From Boothiomyces macroporosus (taxonomy: Eukaryota; Chytridiomycota; Chytridiomycetes; Rhizophydiales; Terramycetaceae), in the NCBI GenBank assembly GCA_027604185.1, contig JADGKB010000048.1:38153-102152 (forward strand): a DNA stretch of 64,000 nucleotides. Direction: 5' to 3'. Under the pieces are notes generated by a model. It was not told where the DNA came from and searched no databases. It saw nothing but the letters and a program-made list of their open reading frames with translations. Position 1 is the stretch's first letter, and each line of letters starts with the position of its first letter. A program made the translations under genes and the position numbers. Shown piece by piece: positions 29,059 through 40,916 of this stretch.

Positions 29059-31747
29059 TCAAAGCTGAACAAATTTAAAAATGCACAACAAAAAAATTGC
29101 TGACATGTCTAATTTCTCTCCTTTAAATCCCACCCATAATTGGGCAGTAAAGGAAGGGCAGACCACTTTCTCAACTAAATTGGAAACTTCTGCTTCATAT
29201 TTCTCCTTTAAATTATAAAGTTGAGTTTCTCCAGCAACAATCAGTTGTTGTTTACGCAGAATGCTCATATTTAATTTTGTAATCAACGAGTTTCGATCAA
29301 ATATATCCTTCTGCAACACTGTCTTTGCAATTTCACAGTCCTTAGTTATCTTTTTCATTCTATTTATCCTTTGTAGAAATACTTGCTGTTCTTTTTTCTG
29401 GTCTCTAACGCAATTTCGGATTTCCAATTCAAGATTATTGATTTTGGTCATTAAATCCTCTGTAATATTAACATACTTCTGTTCAATTTTCTCTGCTTCC
29501 ATTAGAACCTTGGTCAAAAGTACTTTCGGAGTATCTTGAAGTAACCTTAATTTTTCGACAGCCTTTTGCAGTGATTCGTTCAATAATCTGTTTTTCTCTT
29601 CTATTTTCTAGATATGAGTGCTTATCTACCGTTATATTATTTCTTTGCATCTCACATTTGTTTTTTAGAGAGGAAATCTTTTCAGCAGATTTATGCAGTT
29701 TAAGATCCTTTTCTATCACATTGCAACTGCTTTCATCAAGAGAGGCTTTCAAAGTTGCGGTTAATAAATTTAAGCCCTCAATTTTGCTTTCCAGTGTACA
29801 CTTGACATTGTCCAGTTCCTCCTTGTTGGCAATTTGTTGCAAACAAAAATATTTTTCTTTTTCAACCAAGTTTCCTTCTAACTGTAAAACTCTATTTGTT
29901 TGGTCACTCAGTTTTGATTTTAAATCTTCCACAACGCTTTTCATGTAATCTTTATCTTTTTGAGAAGCAGCAAGTTGTTTAACGGTGTTTTCCAGCTCCT
30001 TCTCCAATTTTTCATTCATCTTTTTTGATTCCTCCAGATTACAATTAATAGTGTTCAAGCAATCTTTCAAGTTTTCATACTCATTGTGTAGATCTTGCAA
30101 TTCTTCCAGTGTTTGAAATAATCTTAAACGAACATTGAAATAATGTTTCTTGAAGTGGTCTCTTTCAATTTTGAATCGGCTATTAGTATATTTTAATTGC
30201 TCAATCTTTTTGCGAAGTTTCGTATTGAATGACGCTGCTGTTGCTAGCTGTTTTTCTAAAGCTTGAATAACAAGTGCATATTCTCTCACTGTGTGTCTAC
30301 GATTAATAATTGTGCAATTGTTATTTGTTGCAATGTAGTCACATTTGTTGAACGAGCCATAGAAATTTTGGAGATCTGTCTTAAAAGTTGAAGCATCTGT
30401 AATAGAAACATTGATTTTCCCTCTGTATAACTCACATTTCTTTTGGTTAACTTTGCCAATAATAATTAATTTTCCAGTGGCAATTTGGACAGTTGCAGTC
30501 CATTCAGTCTCTTGCTCTGCATGAAGTATTTTTGGGGTGCAATCACTTGATTGTTGTGAAGTCATAATCTCGCAATTTGCGTCCAATGTATCAAGAGGGT
30601 GTTCTTCATGGATATTGAAAGTTGAAATATCTTCCATTGGGGTTTCAACTGTTAATCCCAATGAAATTAACCTTCCTGAGGGTTCCAAACTACTCTCACT
30701 CCTTATTTCTGTTTCATTTTCATTATCACTCATGGCCCCAACGTAATTCATATCCATTTCAATAGATGGTCTTGAGCTCTCTTCAGTTGTACAACCATCT
30801 GGAGGGAAAATACCTTTCTGATGTTCTTTGGCTGTCTCTATTTCTTTTTCAATGTCTTCTGATTCCATCAAAAGTGTATCAGATAGTTCAACATCTTGGT
30901 GGTATTCATAATCTTTCTGATCTGATTCTACATTATTCGTGTCTTCATTAATTTCCATGGCTAGTGTATCCGATTTGTTCTCTGAATGCCCAAATTCAGA
31001 TATTAGTTGAGCTTCATCATCAATCTCGTTTTCCTCAATTTGAGGTTCAGGAGATTCCAAATAATCACTTTCGTTGATATCAATTGGACTAGCAGCAGTT
31101 TCACCATTTTCATGACTAGTAGCATCATGTTCAGCAGTATCGCCAATTTCATAATAAGTGTCATTTTCATATTTGGTCAGGCTAGTTTCTTCAGTGGGAG
31201 TTAATTCAACCACGTCTTTTTCAGTGTCAAATTTATCGGCAGCAAATTCGCCATGGGTATCAGGGTTTTCATGTGCAATAATACTGGATACTTCAGAGGT
31301 ATCTTCATTTTCATCTTCCTTTTCAATCGATAAAGCACTGTAATCGGTGTCATTTGGGTGTTCATCCAAGATTTGGTCTTGATGATCAAAGTCATTTTCA
31401 TTTGCATCGTCTGAAACTTTTGCAATATTGCTATCACTAGTATAGTCAAAGTAGATGTCCAAGTTTGCCTCGGAGATTTTTTCTGGCTCTATGGTAGACT
31501 GTTCAGGTGGGTTCTTTTCTTCATTCACCCCTTTTAAATTGCCATCCAAAGTATTAGACGAGCCAAGAGTAGTATCAGAGTCTGCCGTAATCATTTGTTT
31601 TCTTTTCATAGTTAATTTTCCGTCTATATCAATTTATGCGGTACCATTAGTTATGGAATTGGTAATCAATTCAAGGAATGCAGAAGCAGGTCCAAGAATC
31701 CCCTTTTCTTTATGTTCATAGCCAAGTACACTAAGAATAGATTTCAT
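29059..31747 (-). CDS. Large acidic coiled-coil protein
   Basis: Exons, 5' to 3': 31747-31645, 31623-29630, 29607-29059, giving 881 aa with 21-nt and 22-nt introns. The first 34 residues (MKSILSVLGYEHKEKG) sit in a separate exon. Residues about 40-370 are strongly acidic and low in complexity. A compact segment with WTATVQIATGKLIIIGKV follows. From about residue 440 to the end it is a long coiled coil (EALVIQ-type heptads, then LQKAVEKLRLLQ after the last splice). No family is recognised; the plan resembles cytoskeletal, centrosomal or kinetochore scaffolds. It lies 37 bp downstream of NUF2 on the same strand. The last 20 residues may be altered if a further intron exists near 29110. Copy 2 is cut by the window end. 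Confidence 0.7.
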
Positions 31748-31784
31748 AATTATAGTAAAAATTTGATTACGTCAAAAAATATAT

Positions 31785-33207
31785 TTAGATCTTTGAAGCC
31801 TGAATAGTATTTTGGAAAGCTTCAATACCCAAAATCAAGTTATTATAGTGAAGGTTAAGTGAGTTAATTTCGCATTCAACAGTATTTTGGTAAGTTTCAG
31901 TCTGAATTAATATGAATTTACCTTTTCTTCATATTCTGCAGCCTGATTTTCATTTTCTTGGGCTTTGGCAACACTTGATTGATGCTGTCTTACTACTTCC
32001 TCATATTCCTCCTTAAGTTTGATAAATTTCTGTTCATTAGCAGACTCTCTTTGGCTATGGTGCTGTTCGAGTCTAACTATTTTCGAATTTGCACTTTCGA
32101 GTTGTCTAAGAAGTTGCTGTCATTAAGATGGTTTACCTGTTCTCTCATAGTCAATTCGCGCAACTCTTCCTGCTTTCTTTGTAAACTTTCTGCATCTTTT
32201 TGATAGCGAGCTTGTTCATCTCGTTTCTTTTTTCTTTCTTGTTCAGCTTCTAATAATAGATCGCAACAATTTTCAATGTCCTGCCAATTAGAAACATTTA
32301 CTGCTTCAACAGAATCCATAGTTTCAATACGCACCTGTAACTCTCTGCTCTTCTTTTCCGAAGCAGCGACATTCGCCTTTTCGATCTTGACTGATGCAAT
32401 CATATCATCTATTGCCAATTTCAGTTTTTCAGGATTAGTAATAATTCTAGATTGTAATCGGGCACATTCTTGCTTTAGATTGGTAATGAGAAAAGTGTTG
32501 TTGTTCATTTTCTCAGTCAATTGAGATTTCTCGAGCTTTAGAGCATCAATTTCACCACCAATATTGGTTTGGATCTTTTTCAATTCTCGCAAATCGGCAG
32601 TCAACAAGCTTACTACCTCCCTCTTTTTTTCCACCATAGGAGTTTCTGCTACTCTTGAAGCCCTATAATAAGCCATATCGTACTTGTAGGAATTAACCTT
32701 TTCGGTTAGATCATCCAATTTTGCTTGAAGGGATACTTTTTGATTGGCTAATGCCTCCTGAGATTAATTCGTGTTACAGCTTGTTCTGAGCACTGTTCAT
32801 ATATCTGCATTTTGTCCTCTCTAAATTTACAGAAATTAATAATTGCACTAAGAATATATCTAACACGCTTTACTGAAGGCGTCAACAAATCCCGCAAGCT
32901 AAAGTTTTCAACTCCCGCTTGAGTAACTATTTTCAACCTAAATTAATCAAAAGTACAATTGGCGATAGAATCCCATCAAAGCAATCGAATCTTGTTGAAG
33001 ATCTGGCGTTTCCAGAAGAGTGCTAAAGTCAGGTACTGCCAGATTTCTGGTTGAACCAAGCAGCAATTCCGTAAATTTTTCGTAAATTTGGAGCATCTTG
33101 TGCATCGTCGGTTTCTTTAGATCTTCTTCGGTGCATGGTATTGACAATTCTATCAGTATCTGCAAAATTTCCTTGGTGTCCAAGTTGGGAAATGTGAGTT
33201 CGCTCAT
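31785..33207 (-). CDS. NUF2: Kinetochore protein NUF2
   Basis: Exons, 5' to 3': 33207-32957, 32937-32778, 32757-32137, 32116-31922, 31901-31785, giving 447 aa, the family's usual length. Introns are 19, 20, 20 and 20 nt. The N-terminal calponin-like head carries the family pattern FPNLDTKEILQILIELSIP, then VENFSLRDLLTPSVKRVRYILSA-like residues across the first splice, followed by CKFREDK. The remainder is the coiled coil that pairs with NDC80. NUF2 is part of the NDC80 complex, which attaches kinetochores to microtubules. Only one copy lies in this window. Confidence 0.93.
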
Positions 33208-33610
33208 TTAGATTTAGAAAAAGTTCAACCTCCTGGACGAAAAATATTTACAAACGTCAAACAATATTAAGAAAAATGATCCGCTTTATTCAAGAATATG
33301 AATTCTAAATCCGCTTCTTTACCGTCCAGCTGGTATCTTGATTTCAAAGGAAAAACGCCGAAACTCCTTTCTTATGGATGTCTGGCATTTTCACAATTCT
33401 GGATAGGATGCACTTGGATTCCAGCAAGGAATAATTTCAACTTCATCTTATTGTATTGGAAAGTTCTGCTTGGTGATTTGAAAATTCCGATATAGTAGAT
33501 TTCATTCCAGCACAACCCCTCCAATTTCAATTCTGCAGCATGATTGTTCAATCTCCATCGGAATGATTCCGATTGAAGGGATAATAATTGAAACCCGCAA
33601 AAAAAAGTTT
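33208..33610. other. 403-bp stretch with unresolved coding potential
   Basis: A plus-strand ATG frame (33298-33495, 65 aa) has one possible 23-nt intron (33473-33495) that would add about 23 residues in another frame. On the minus strand a frame of about 75 codons (33390-33612) contains protein-like text such as WNEIYYIGIFKSPSRTF but lacks an ATG and hits a TAA. I cannot choose a model and recognise no family. It may be a small gene, a decayed gene, or the promoter region of phytochelatin synthase and NUF2. Confidence 0.3.
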
Positions 33611-34927
33611 ATGTTTAAAATTCTAAAGCGATTGCTAACCACAAATCCAATTCAAAATACTTTCTATCGAAGAGAACTTCCAAATGTAATCAGTATTGTT
33701 AATCCCAGAATTTATCTTCCTTCACATCGCTGCAAGGGAAGGAATTATTTAGAAAAGCGCTTGGAGAAGGATACGCTGAAATATTCTTTTCGTTATCTGG
33801 TAATTTTACAATGCAGAGTGAGCCAGCATTTTGCGGGTTAGGGTCATTGGCGATGGTATTGAATGCGCTATCAGTGGATCCTGGAAAGAGATGGAAGGGT
33901 GTTTGGAGATGGTATGCGGATGATATGTTGGAATGTTGTGCCTCTTTAGAAGATATTAAAAAAGATGGATTGAATTTTGTACAATTAGCAGCTACTGCTA
34001 GGGGAAATGGGTTAAATGTAGAAACAAAACGATTTGATCAAACCTCATACAATGAATTTATCCATGACTTGAAGAGGGTTACCAGCTCGTCAGATACACA
34101 CATGGTTGTATCTTTCAGCAGAAAGACTTTGAATCAGACTGGCGATGGTCATTTCTCTCCAATTGGGGCATATTGTGCCTCCAAGAACCAAGTTTTGGTT
34201 ATGGATACAGCCAGATTTAAATATCCCAGTTATTTTGTTGATGCAAGTCTATTATACAAAGCCATGGAGCCTGTTGATGGAACCACAGGATTACCGAGAG
34301 GATATTTCATACTTACCAGAGGTTATAACTCGATTGACAATAGGGGATTCTAAACCATTACCTCTCTGTAAAATATCCGCTCAGCGACTGGAATGGCAGG
34401 TGCTAACAAGATTATTTTGGCAAGTAATACCAGAAGAATTAAAGACAGAAAGCAATCCAATTAAAGCGATAATTAACAATATCCCCGACAAGCATAACTT
34501 CTACACGACTTTGGCTGACGGTGGTTTTGATTTAGCTGGGTCAGTTGATGGAAACAGACAATTAGCGGATGATCTAAAGAATGAATTTGAATCCCTTATG
34601 AACCAAGTGAAAAACCATGTAATGTACCATGCAGTTTGCGAAGCTTTGGCACCTTGTGAATCCACTTGCGAAAACAAAATTCATGTTCAACTAGGAAAGA
34701 ATTCAGTTGAACAATTGGCCACTCTATTTCTGCTGTCCTTGCCTCGAGAGCTCTTGACAAATTTTCCACAAGCGTCCTTTCAAACTATACAGAGCTTAAG
34801 GGCTGATAGTACTTTTCAGTCTCTGCCTCTGCTGAAGGAAGAAATATCAAGAATGTCTGGGCAATGGGATACCATGCTAACCTCTTATTGTATATGCGGG
34901 TCTAGTAGCTGCTCAAAATCAATATAA
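33611..34927 (+). CDS. Phytochelatin synthase
   Basis: Exons are 33611-33685, 33709-34321 and 34344-34927, giving 423 aa; introns are 23 and 22 nt. The papain-like catalytic domain is complete: Cys67 in SEPAFCG, His173 in GDGHFSPIG and Asp191 in LVMDTARF. The spacing is 106 and 18 residues, as in plant PCS1. KRWKGVWRW and the FYRRELP start are also typical. The C-terminal half is the variable phytochelatin C domain with several Cys pairs. The enzyme polymerises glutathione into phytochelatins that bind cadmium and arsenite. The start at 33611 gives a short N-terminus; an in-frame ATG at 33563 is possible. The gene crosses the repeat-unit join without any change. Confidence 0.95.
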
Positions 34928-35058
34928 TTTATGTTTAATTTATATTTGTTTCATTCTATTCTTATCGAACCAATGAAATTTTATGGCTGGTGGGTGAATC
35001 ATCCAGTCACAGTGAACGTGCTAGAGTTTGATTTTTAACAGACAAGCGCAACAATAAT

Positions 35059-35830
35059 ATGGCTATTGACTTGCAGCCTCATAACCCAGAAGATTCCCAA
35101 GTTGATTTTAGTATTTTGGAAATATTGCAGAAATCCAGTACCGCAATAAGAAAGGAAGTTGAAAGCAGGAAGAGAGTTGGTCAAAAGAAGAGACATAGAG
35201 CTGAAAATGACTCTTTTGCCTCTCACCCGTTTAAACCAAACAAGAACCCAAACTATATCGAAGAGCAAGATGAAAAACCAGGTTATCCTCCAGCAGGACC
35301 AAGTCCATTTATCAATATGGACTCTGATCTTTCTGATCAGGAAGAAACACAAGCAAGTGAAAAGAACCACAAAGCTGGTAAGCACTATTTAAATTAGGTC
35401 CGCATAATTTGACCAGAAACGACAGAAAGTTAAGACAACATGTCAGGAGATATTCATGCGACGAACCTTTACTTAAAGATTTTGAATATGAAATTAGAAG
35501 TTTCATCAAAAAATGTATTTACAAGGAAGAAGAATACGAACTGGACATGGATATATCCGATGTTGAAATTAATTCCAATAATTCGGAAGAATGGGTTTCA
35601 TTGACTAGTGCGACTGTTGTAGATGGGTCGGAATTGCATTTGAAAATCACAAATTCCTTCTTGCGACTTCTCGTCCACTCAATGTGTAGATACTACTGCG
35701 TTCCTTCTTCAAGTTAAAGTTATTTAATGTAGGCTATAATAAGGGAGATGATCGTGTGACTGTAATTAAGGCTCCCGATGACCAGTTTGAATTTCCTGAT
35801 GTTTCTTTTACTGATTATTTTTTGCACTAA
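35059..35830 (+). CDS. R3H domain protein, copy 2
   Basis: Second copy of the gene at 223-994, with exons 35059-35377, 35398-35712 and 35733-35830. The predicted protein is identical. Confidence 0.8.
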
Positions 35831-35882
35831 TATAATTCTTGTTTTAGTAAAGAATTTAGATTTGAATAAATCGAAATGTCGT

Positions 35883-37023
35883 ATGAATCTTGTTCTTTAC
35901 CAATCGCGGCTAATTGGAGGAGATATATTGTCGTCTATTAAGAGTAATCCCATGCTAGGTGTAGTCTCGAGCTCCACTATACCTGTAGCTTCCAAGCGTA
36001 TGTGATCAGGAAGTAGACTACACACAAAGCCGTCTTGGTGATCAGGAAATTTTTGAAATGAAATCCGAGTCTACTTTTGAAATCAAGCTGTACGATTTAT
36101 TAATGCAGGCATCCACTAGCCATTCTCAATATTTCCGATCACTACACTAGAATGTTACCGCAGAATAAGAGTGAGCGGGTAATTGGTGCGATATTAGGAA
36201 ATCAAAACGGAAGGGAAATTGAAATCATGAATTCGTTTGAAATCCCTATAAATGCAAACACTGTAGACAAGGTCTTCTTTTTACAAAAGCAGGAACAATA
36301 CAAGCAAGTATTCCCAAAGCTTGAATTCTTGGGTTGGTATTCAACAGGAGGAGACTTGGATGAAGCGGATAATCATATTCACAACCAAGTAAATCATTTT
36401 AATTTCAGTTCCTGGATGTTAACGAGTCGCCATTATATCTAAAACTTGATCCAAAAAGTAATACAAAGCAGCTGCCTATTAAAATTTATGAATCGTTCAT
36501 TGAACCAAACAGCGGTGCAATTCAGTTATTAGAGTCTTCTTTTATCATTGAAACTGGGGAAGCGGAAAGGATTGCTGTTGATCATGTCGCGCATGTTTCA
36601 AACGAAAGTGAAAATGCCTGTATCTTTAGTTAATCTAGTGGTTGCTCATTTAAAGGGACAAAAGAGTGCCATTCAAATGCTGTATTCAAGAATATTAGTA
36701 CTATTGGATTATGTGCAGGAAGTACAAAGAGGTACCAGGTGTTAACCAAGGCGTCCTCCCTAAAGATCACAATCTCTTGCGTCAAATTAGCAGCTTGCTT
36801 GCCCGCTTGCCTCTCATTCAAGACTCTGAATTTGAACATGATTTCCAAAAAGATTTTAATGACGTTACTTTAATATTACACCTTGCTACCATTACCAAAA
36901 ATACTGATTCCCTCAATGAAGTAAGCTAGACTAACCTAGTTGTTGGATAAAATCAAAGTGCTAAATTCAAAGAAAGGCAACAGTAGATGGCAAGGAAAAG
37001 AGCCAGCTTCTCATTTCCAATAA
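35883..37023 (+). CDS. CSN6: COP9 signalosome subunit 6, copy 2
   Basis: Second copy of the gene at 1047-2187, with exons 35883-35997, 36017-36089, 36109-36388, 36409-36619, 36639-36731, 36751-36920 and 36940-37023. I saw no sequence change. Confidence 0.88.
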
Positions 37024-37177
37024 AGAAATAGTTTATCTAAAAGATTCTCGATTTGGATGATATTTGATTCATGGCTTCAAAGTTCCAGTAAAACCGAGTT
37101 CCCGTGAAAAAGTTGCATCCTAAAAGGGAACGCCACAGGAATCAAAGCAGAAACAGTTTCGAATTTTTCATTTGTAA

Positions 37178-38347
37178 ATGTCAGAACAACAGGACATTGT
37201 ATTGCTGGTTATGAATGCAGTAGGCAGCAGCCAAAAGAAAGGGCCTGTGTGCTACTATGTTGCCTCACTTGCCATTCTTAGGCTATTTCCACTGTCCTAC
37301 TTGAATGAAATTTTTCCGTTTGGAATCCCAGCACCATCATTCTTGACAGCACAAGAAGTCAAATTACTGCTATTCACTTCGCTTAGCTCAATGGATTCGG
37401 ATGATATGCAACCTGTTCCATTGTCCACTCTAAGTGACCAAAACAGCCAGTTAAAGGACAGCAGTCAAATGGCAATTGAATTCAACAGTTCAGAATTTTC
37501 AGATATCGATGCATACGATGCGGAGCCATCTTTTAAAACCCTTTTTGAAAGAGTAGACAAATTCGATCCAGAACTTGCAGAGCTAGTTGCACAGAAGGGA
37601 CTATCAATGAACACTGAAATTGGTTTGTTTAAATACTTGGGCAAATATTTCAAGGAATTTGTATCAAAGGAAATGCTCAAGGAAAGCAGCAGCGTTCCTC
37701 CTTCTTCCGAGGAAGCCGGGGCAAAGGAATTCATGATCTTGAAAGAAGAAATGGAATTATATATTGTACAACAACCTCCTACACAATCCCTTACATCACA
37801 GGGTGTTCTGATTCAATCAAAGAATTCTGAATTGACCCCTAACGAACTCGCCACAGAATGCAAAACTGCTCTATTAAATCAAGCAGAATCCATTCAATGG
37901 GGAGTTGAAAGCTTGATGGATACACAGTGCGGCGCAATGCTTAAATACTTTAGAAAAAACAAATATTTGGAAGAGGGGGCTGCTTGGGGACATAGATCGT
38001 CAGTCCCAAACAAGAAAACTGTCTTGGGCTACTCTATCATTCCACTCAGCAATGTGGTTCACACCGAGGCTCATGTCGAAGACGATGTTCCAATGGACCC
38101 TGTAGAAAATGAAATGATTACGCAAGTAGAGGATACGCACAATGCAAAATCAATTGAAAACGCGGTGTTGGAGAGACAGGTATTCAAAACATGTTGGTGG
38201 CAAAAGGTACCAATCTTGCAGCAATCTGCAAAGGCTGGTGCAATGATGCCCACTCTCAAACGTAAAAAGACTGAAGACCACAACTTGCAAGTAGGATACC
38301 TTTGGATTAGAAGATCATGGAATGTAGAATTCAGTGTCCACAACTAA
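37178..38347 (+). CDS. Orphan 389-aa protein, copy 2
   Basis: Second copy of the gene at 2342-3511, identical in predicted protein. It has no introns and no recognised family. Confidence 0.75.
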   Translation: MSEQQDIVLLVMNAVGSSQKKGPVCYYVASLAILRLFPLSYLNEIFPFGIPAPSFLTAQEVKLLLFTSLSSMDSDDMQPVPLSTLSDQNSQLKDSSQMAIEFNSSEFSDIDAYDAEPSFKTLFERVDKFDPELAELVAQKGLSMNTEIGLFKYLGKYFKEFVSKEMLKESSSVPPSSEEAGAKEFMILKEEMELYIVQQPPTQSLTSQGVLIQSKNSELTPNELATECKTALLNQAESIQWGVESLMDTQCGAMLKYFRKNKYLEEGAAWGHRSSVPNKKTVLGYSIIPLSNVVHTEAHVEDDVPMDPVENEMITQVEDTHNAKSIENAVLERQVFKTCWWQKVPILQQSAKAGAMMPTLKRKKTEDHNLQVGYLWIRRSWNVEFSVHN

Positions 38348-38442
38348 AAATAAAAATCGATTTTCTCTAATTTTCCATAATCACGTGATTTGCCATTTAA
38401 GTTGCATTAAAATTCTCTTGAAAATTGTTGTCATCGTATTCA

Positions 38443-39083
38443 ATGGTTGTCAAAATCCAACAAAAAGCTCCTCACTTCAGCGCACAAGCCGTCGTCAATG
38501 GTGAATTCAAAGAAGTTTCTTTGGATGATTACAAGGGAAAATACTTGGTCTTGTTCTTCTACCCTTTGGACTGGACCTTTGTTTGCCCAACCGAAATCAT
38601 CGCATTCAGCGAAAAAGCCGCCGAATTCAGAAAGATTAACACTGAAGTAGTCGGTGTTTCCATCGATTCCAAATTCTCCCACTTCAACTGGATCAACCAA
38701 CCAAGAAAGCAAGGTGGTCTCGGAGAAATGCACATCCCTCTCCTTGCCGATGTCACCAAGAAAATCTCTAGAGATTATGGTGTCTTGATTGAAGAAGGAG
38801 GTGATGCCGGTCTAGCTGCTCGCGGTACTTTTATCATTGATGACAAACAAAATGTTCGTGTTGCTCAAATTAACGACTTGCCAATCGGCCGTAACATTGA
38901 CGAAGTTTACCGTCTCGTTGAAGCTATCCAATTCCATGCTCAACATGGTGAAGTTTGGTAAGAATCAAGTTAATAATAGCCCTGCTGGATGGAAAAAGGG
39001 TGCTCCAACCATGAAGGACAATCCAAAGGATTCAAAGGCTTACTTTGAAAAGGTATGGCGGCCCTAAAACTTAGGTTAACTAG
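38443..39083 (+). CDS. 2-Cys peroxiredoxin, copy 2
   Basis: Second copy of the gene at 3607-4247, with exons 38443-38957, 38980-39052 and 39075-39083. The catalytic cysteines and the upstream CACGTG palindrome (38379-38390) are retained. Confidence 0.95.
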
Positions 39084-39268
39084 GTGTACTCACCCTCTGT
39101 CAAGCGCAAGAATGAACCATCTTCAAATTCCTCTAAAAAAGCAAAAAAATAAATCTGGTATCTCATTACTTTTTAATCTATTGCTACTGCGGCGATCCCT
39201 ACATGGATCATTGTGATCAGATCTGTCAAAGCGCAGTATAAAAATCAAGTTGCTTGATAGGGAAAATT

Positions 39269-40801
39269 ATGGAAAGTGATCTATACCAGGAACAAATTAA
39301 CTTGAGCAACTCCATTCATACAGAAGGTAGAAAGAAGCCATCGCCGTTCTACATTTGTATTCCAGGATTATTTTATGTCCTGGCAATGTCCATGACTTCT
39401 GGGATTATCCAACAATGGCTAATGCTGTATTTGTGTGCCAGATTTGACCATTTGAATATGTTGGAGGTTAATAATACAGCCATCTATCTGCCTGGATTTT
39501 ACAATAGCCCAATCATACACAAAGATATGGATTGGAGCAAATGCAGGACGAATACAGATATTCAAGTACAGAGTACTAATATAGGTATTAGCCGTTCGAT
39601 GGGTGATGATTATCAGAATATTTTCTGCATTGTCGATTGTGGTTGGCCCTCTCTATGGATTTCTGTCTGATCGAATAGGACGAAAGCCCATAATTATCCT
39701 TGCACTTACGGCATCCCTGATTAGCTTCACAGCTTATATCACTGTTGACTTGTATGGATATGGATTGTGGGTATTATTATTTGCATCATTTGTTGAAGGA
39801 TGGTTAGGTGGAGTGATTGCGATAATGAATGCGACGATCTCATACTTTGCTGATTGCTCCGAGGCAGAAGAAAGAGGTAAAACATTTATAGTTGGCGAAG
39901 CGATCTTGTTTGGAGGCATAGCTTTTGGTCCATTAATTGGAGGCGCAATATTTAGAACTTTCGACAATGGCTCCCTTCTTGTGTTTTCCAGCTCCATAAT
40001 CGTTGAACTACTTGTAATAACCTATGCAATCTTCTTTTTACCAGAGTCTTTGGATTTTGATCAAGTGCCAGAAAATGAAGTCAGTTCAATTTCAGACGTT
40101 ATATCCTCCGCCGCCAACGTATTTACTAGAGCCAAATCAACCTCGTTTATCATACTATTGGTTGTTCATGGAATAATGACACTGGCCCATTCATCCACTT
40201 TGTTTTTCCAGTTTGTTTCATTTAAATTTGGATGGGATAGCCAAGATGAAGGTAACAAGAGTGTAATTCAGGGCAATATGTGCTCATTTCCGCTGTTAGT
40301 AGGATGGTTAACATGGGGCTGTTATACCCATTGATACTAAAGATCTGCAAGACAGGCAGTCTCGTTGGGGTTGACAAAGTGAGATGGGATCTTTCCTTGA
40401 TTAAAATAGGACTGGCCATTATTGTCTCTTCAACCATTGGTAAAGCCATAACACCTGTTTCTGGTGTGCTTTACATCCTGACAGTTTTTGATGGGTTTGG
40501 AACTTTAGCTGGCCCAACTCTCCGGTCTTTAATTTCAATCTCAGTGCCATCTGGGTCGCAGGGAACATTATTCTCGGGCATTTCTTTTATGGACCAAATC
40601 ATCTCTTTATTTGGTGGAATCCTCTATCCAAACATCTGGCAGTGGACTGTAAAGACATTTCCAGAGTGCTATTTCTTTGTGATGGCATTTTTTTACATTT
40701 TGGGGATTTCGCTCGTGTTCATTTTGGATCCAGCCAGAATTACGAGGGTTTCTGAAAGGGAAGAGTATGTAGGGCTTGAAGATTATATAGATTTGGAATA
40801 A
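39269..40801 (+). CDS. MFS transporter, copy 2
   Basis: Second copy of the gene at 4433-5965, with exons 39269-39565, 39585-40251 and 40272-40801. The predicted protein is identical. Confidence 0.85.
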
Positions 40802-40916
40802 ATTGATTGTATTAAACGATGGCGATTAATGATTTGACACAATGGGTGAGCCTCTTTGTGCCGCCATCTGAAACACATCTTAAAAAGTACGCCAATTTGA
40901 GGTTCTCGCATAATCA

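Larger units (their letters stand above)
1..34836. repeat. Unit 1 of a 34,836-bp head-to-tail direct repeat
   Basis: Bases 1-29164 recur at 34837-64000 with a constant offset of 34,836 bp and no indels. The predicted proteins are the same in both copies except for eight base changes between 16262 and 18319. The unit starts inside the last exon of phytochelatin synthase and ends just before the same point in that gene, so its ends are arbitrary cut points rather than element borders. I saw no terminal inverted repeats, telomere repeats or target-site duplications at the join. Confidence 0.97.

Noticed and set aside
29261..29948. Plus-strand Phe/Ser-rich frames opposite the coiled coil
   Set aside because: They are complementary shadows of Lys/Glu-rich heptads.
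31455..31721. Plus-strand 88-aa frame opposite the acidic coiled-coil gene
   Set aside because: The minus-strand frames join by a 21-nt intron with an in-frame stop, which explains the region better.
34817..34857. Transposon or recombination scar at the repeat-unit join
   Set aside because: The phytochelatin synthase frame runs through unchanged, and no short repeats or duplications flank the point; the join is only where the window happens to start.
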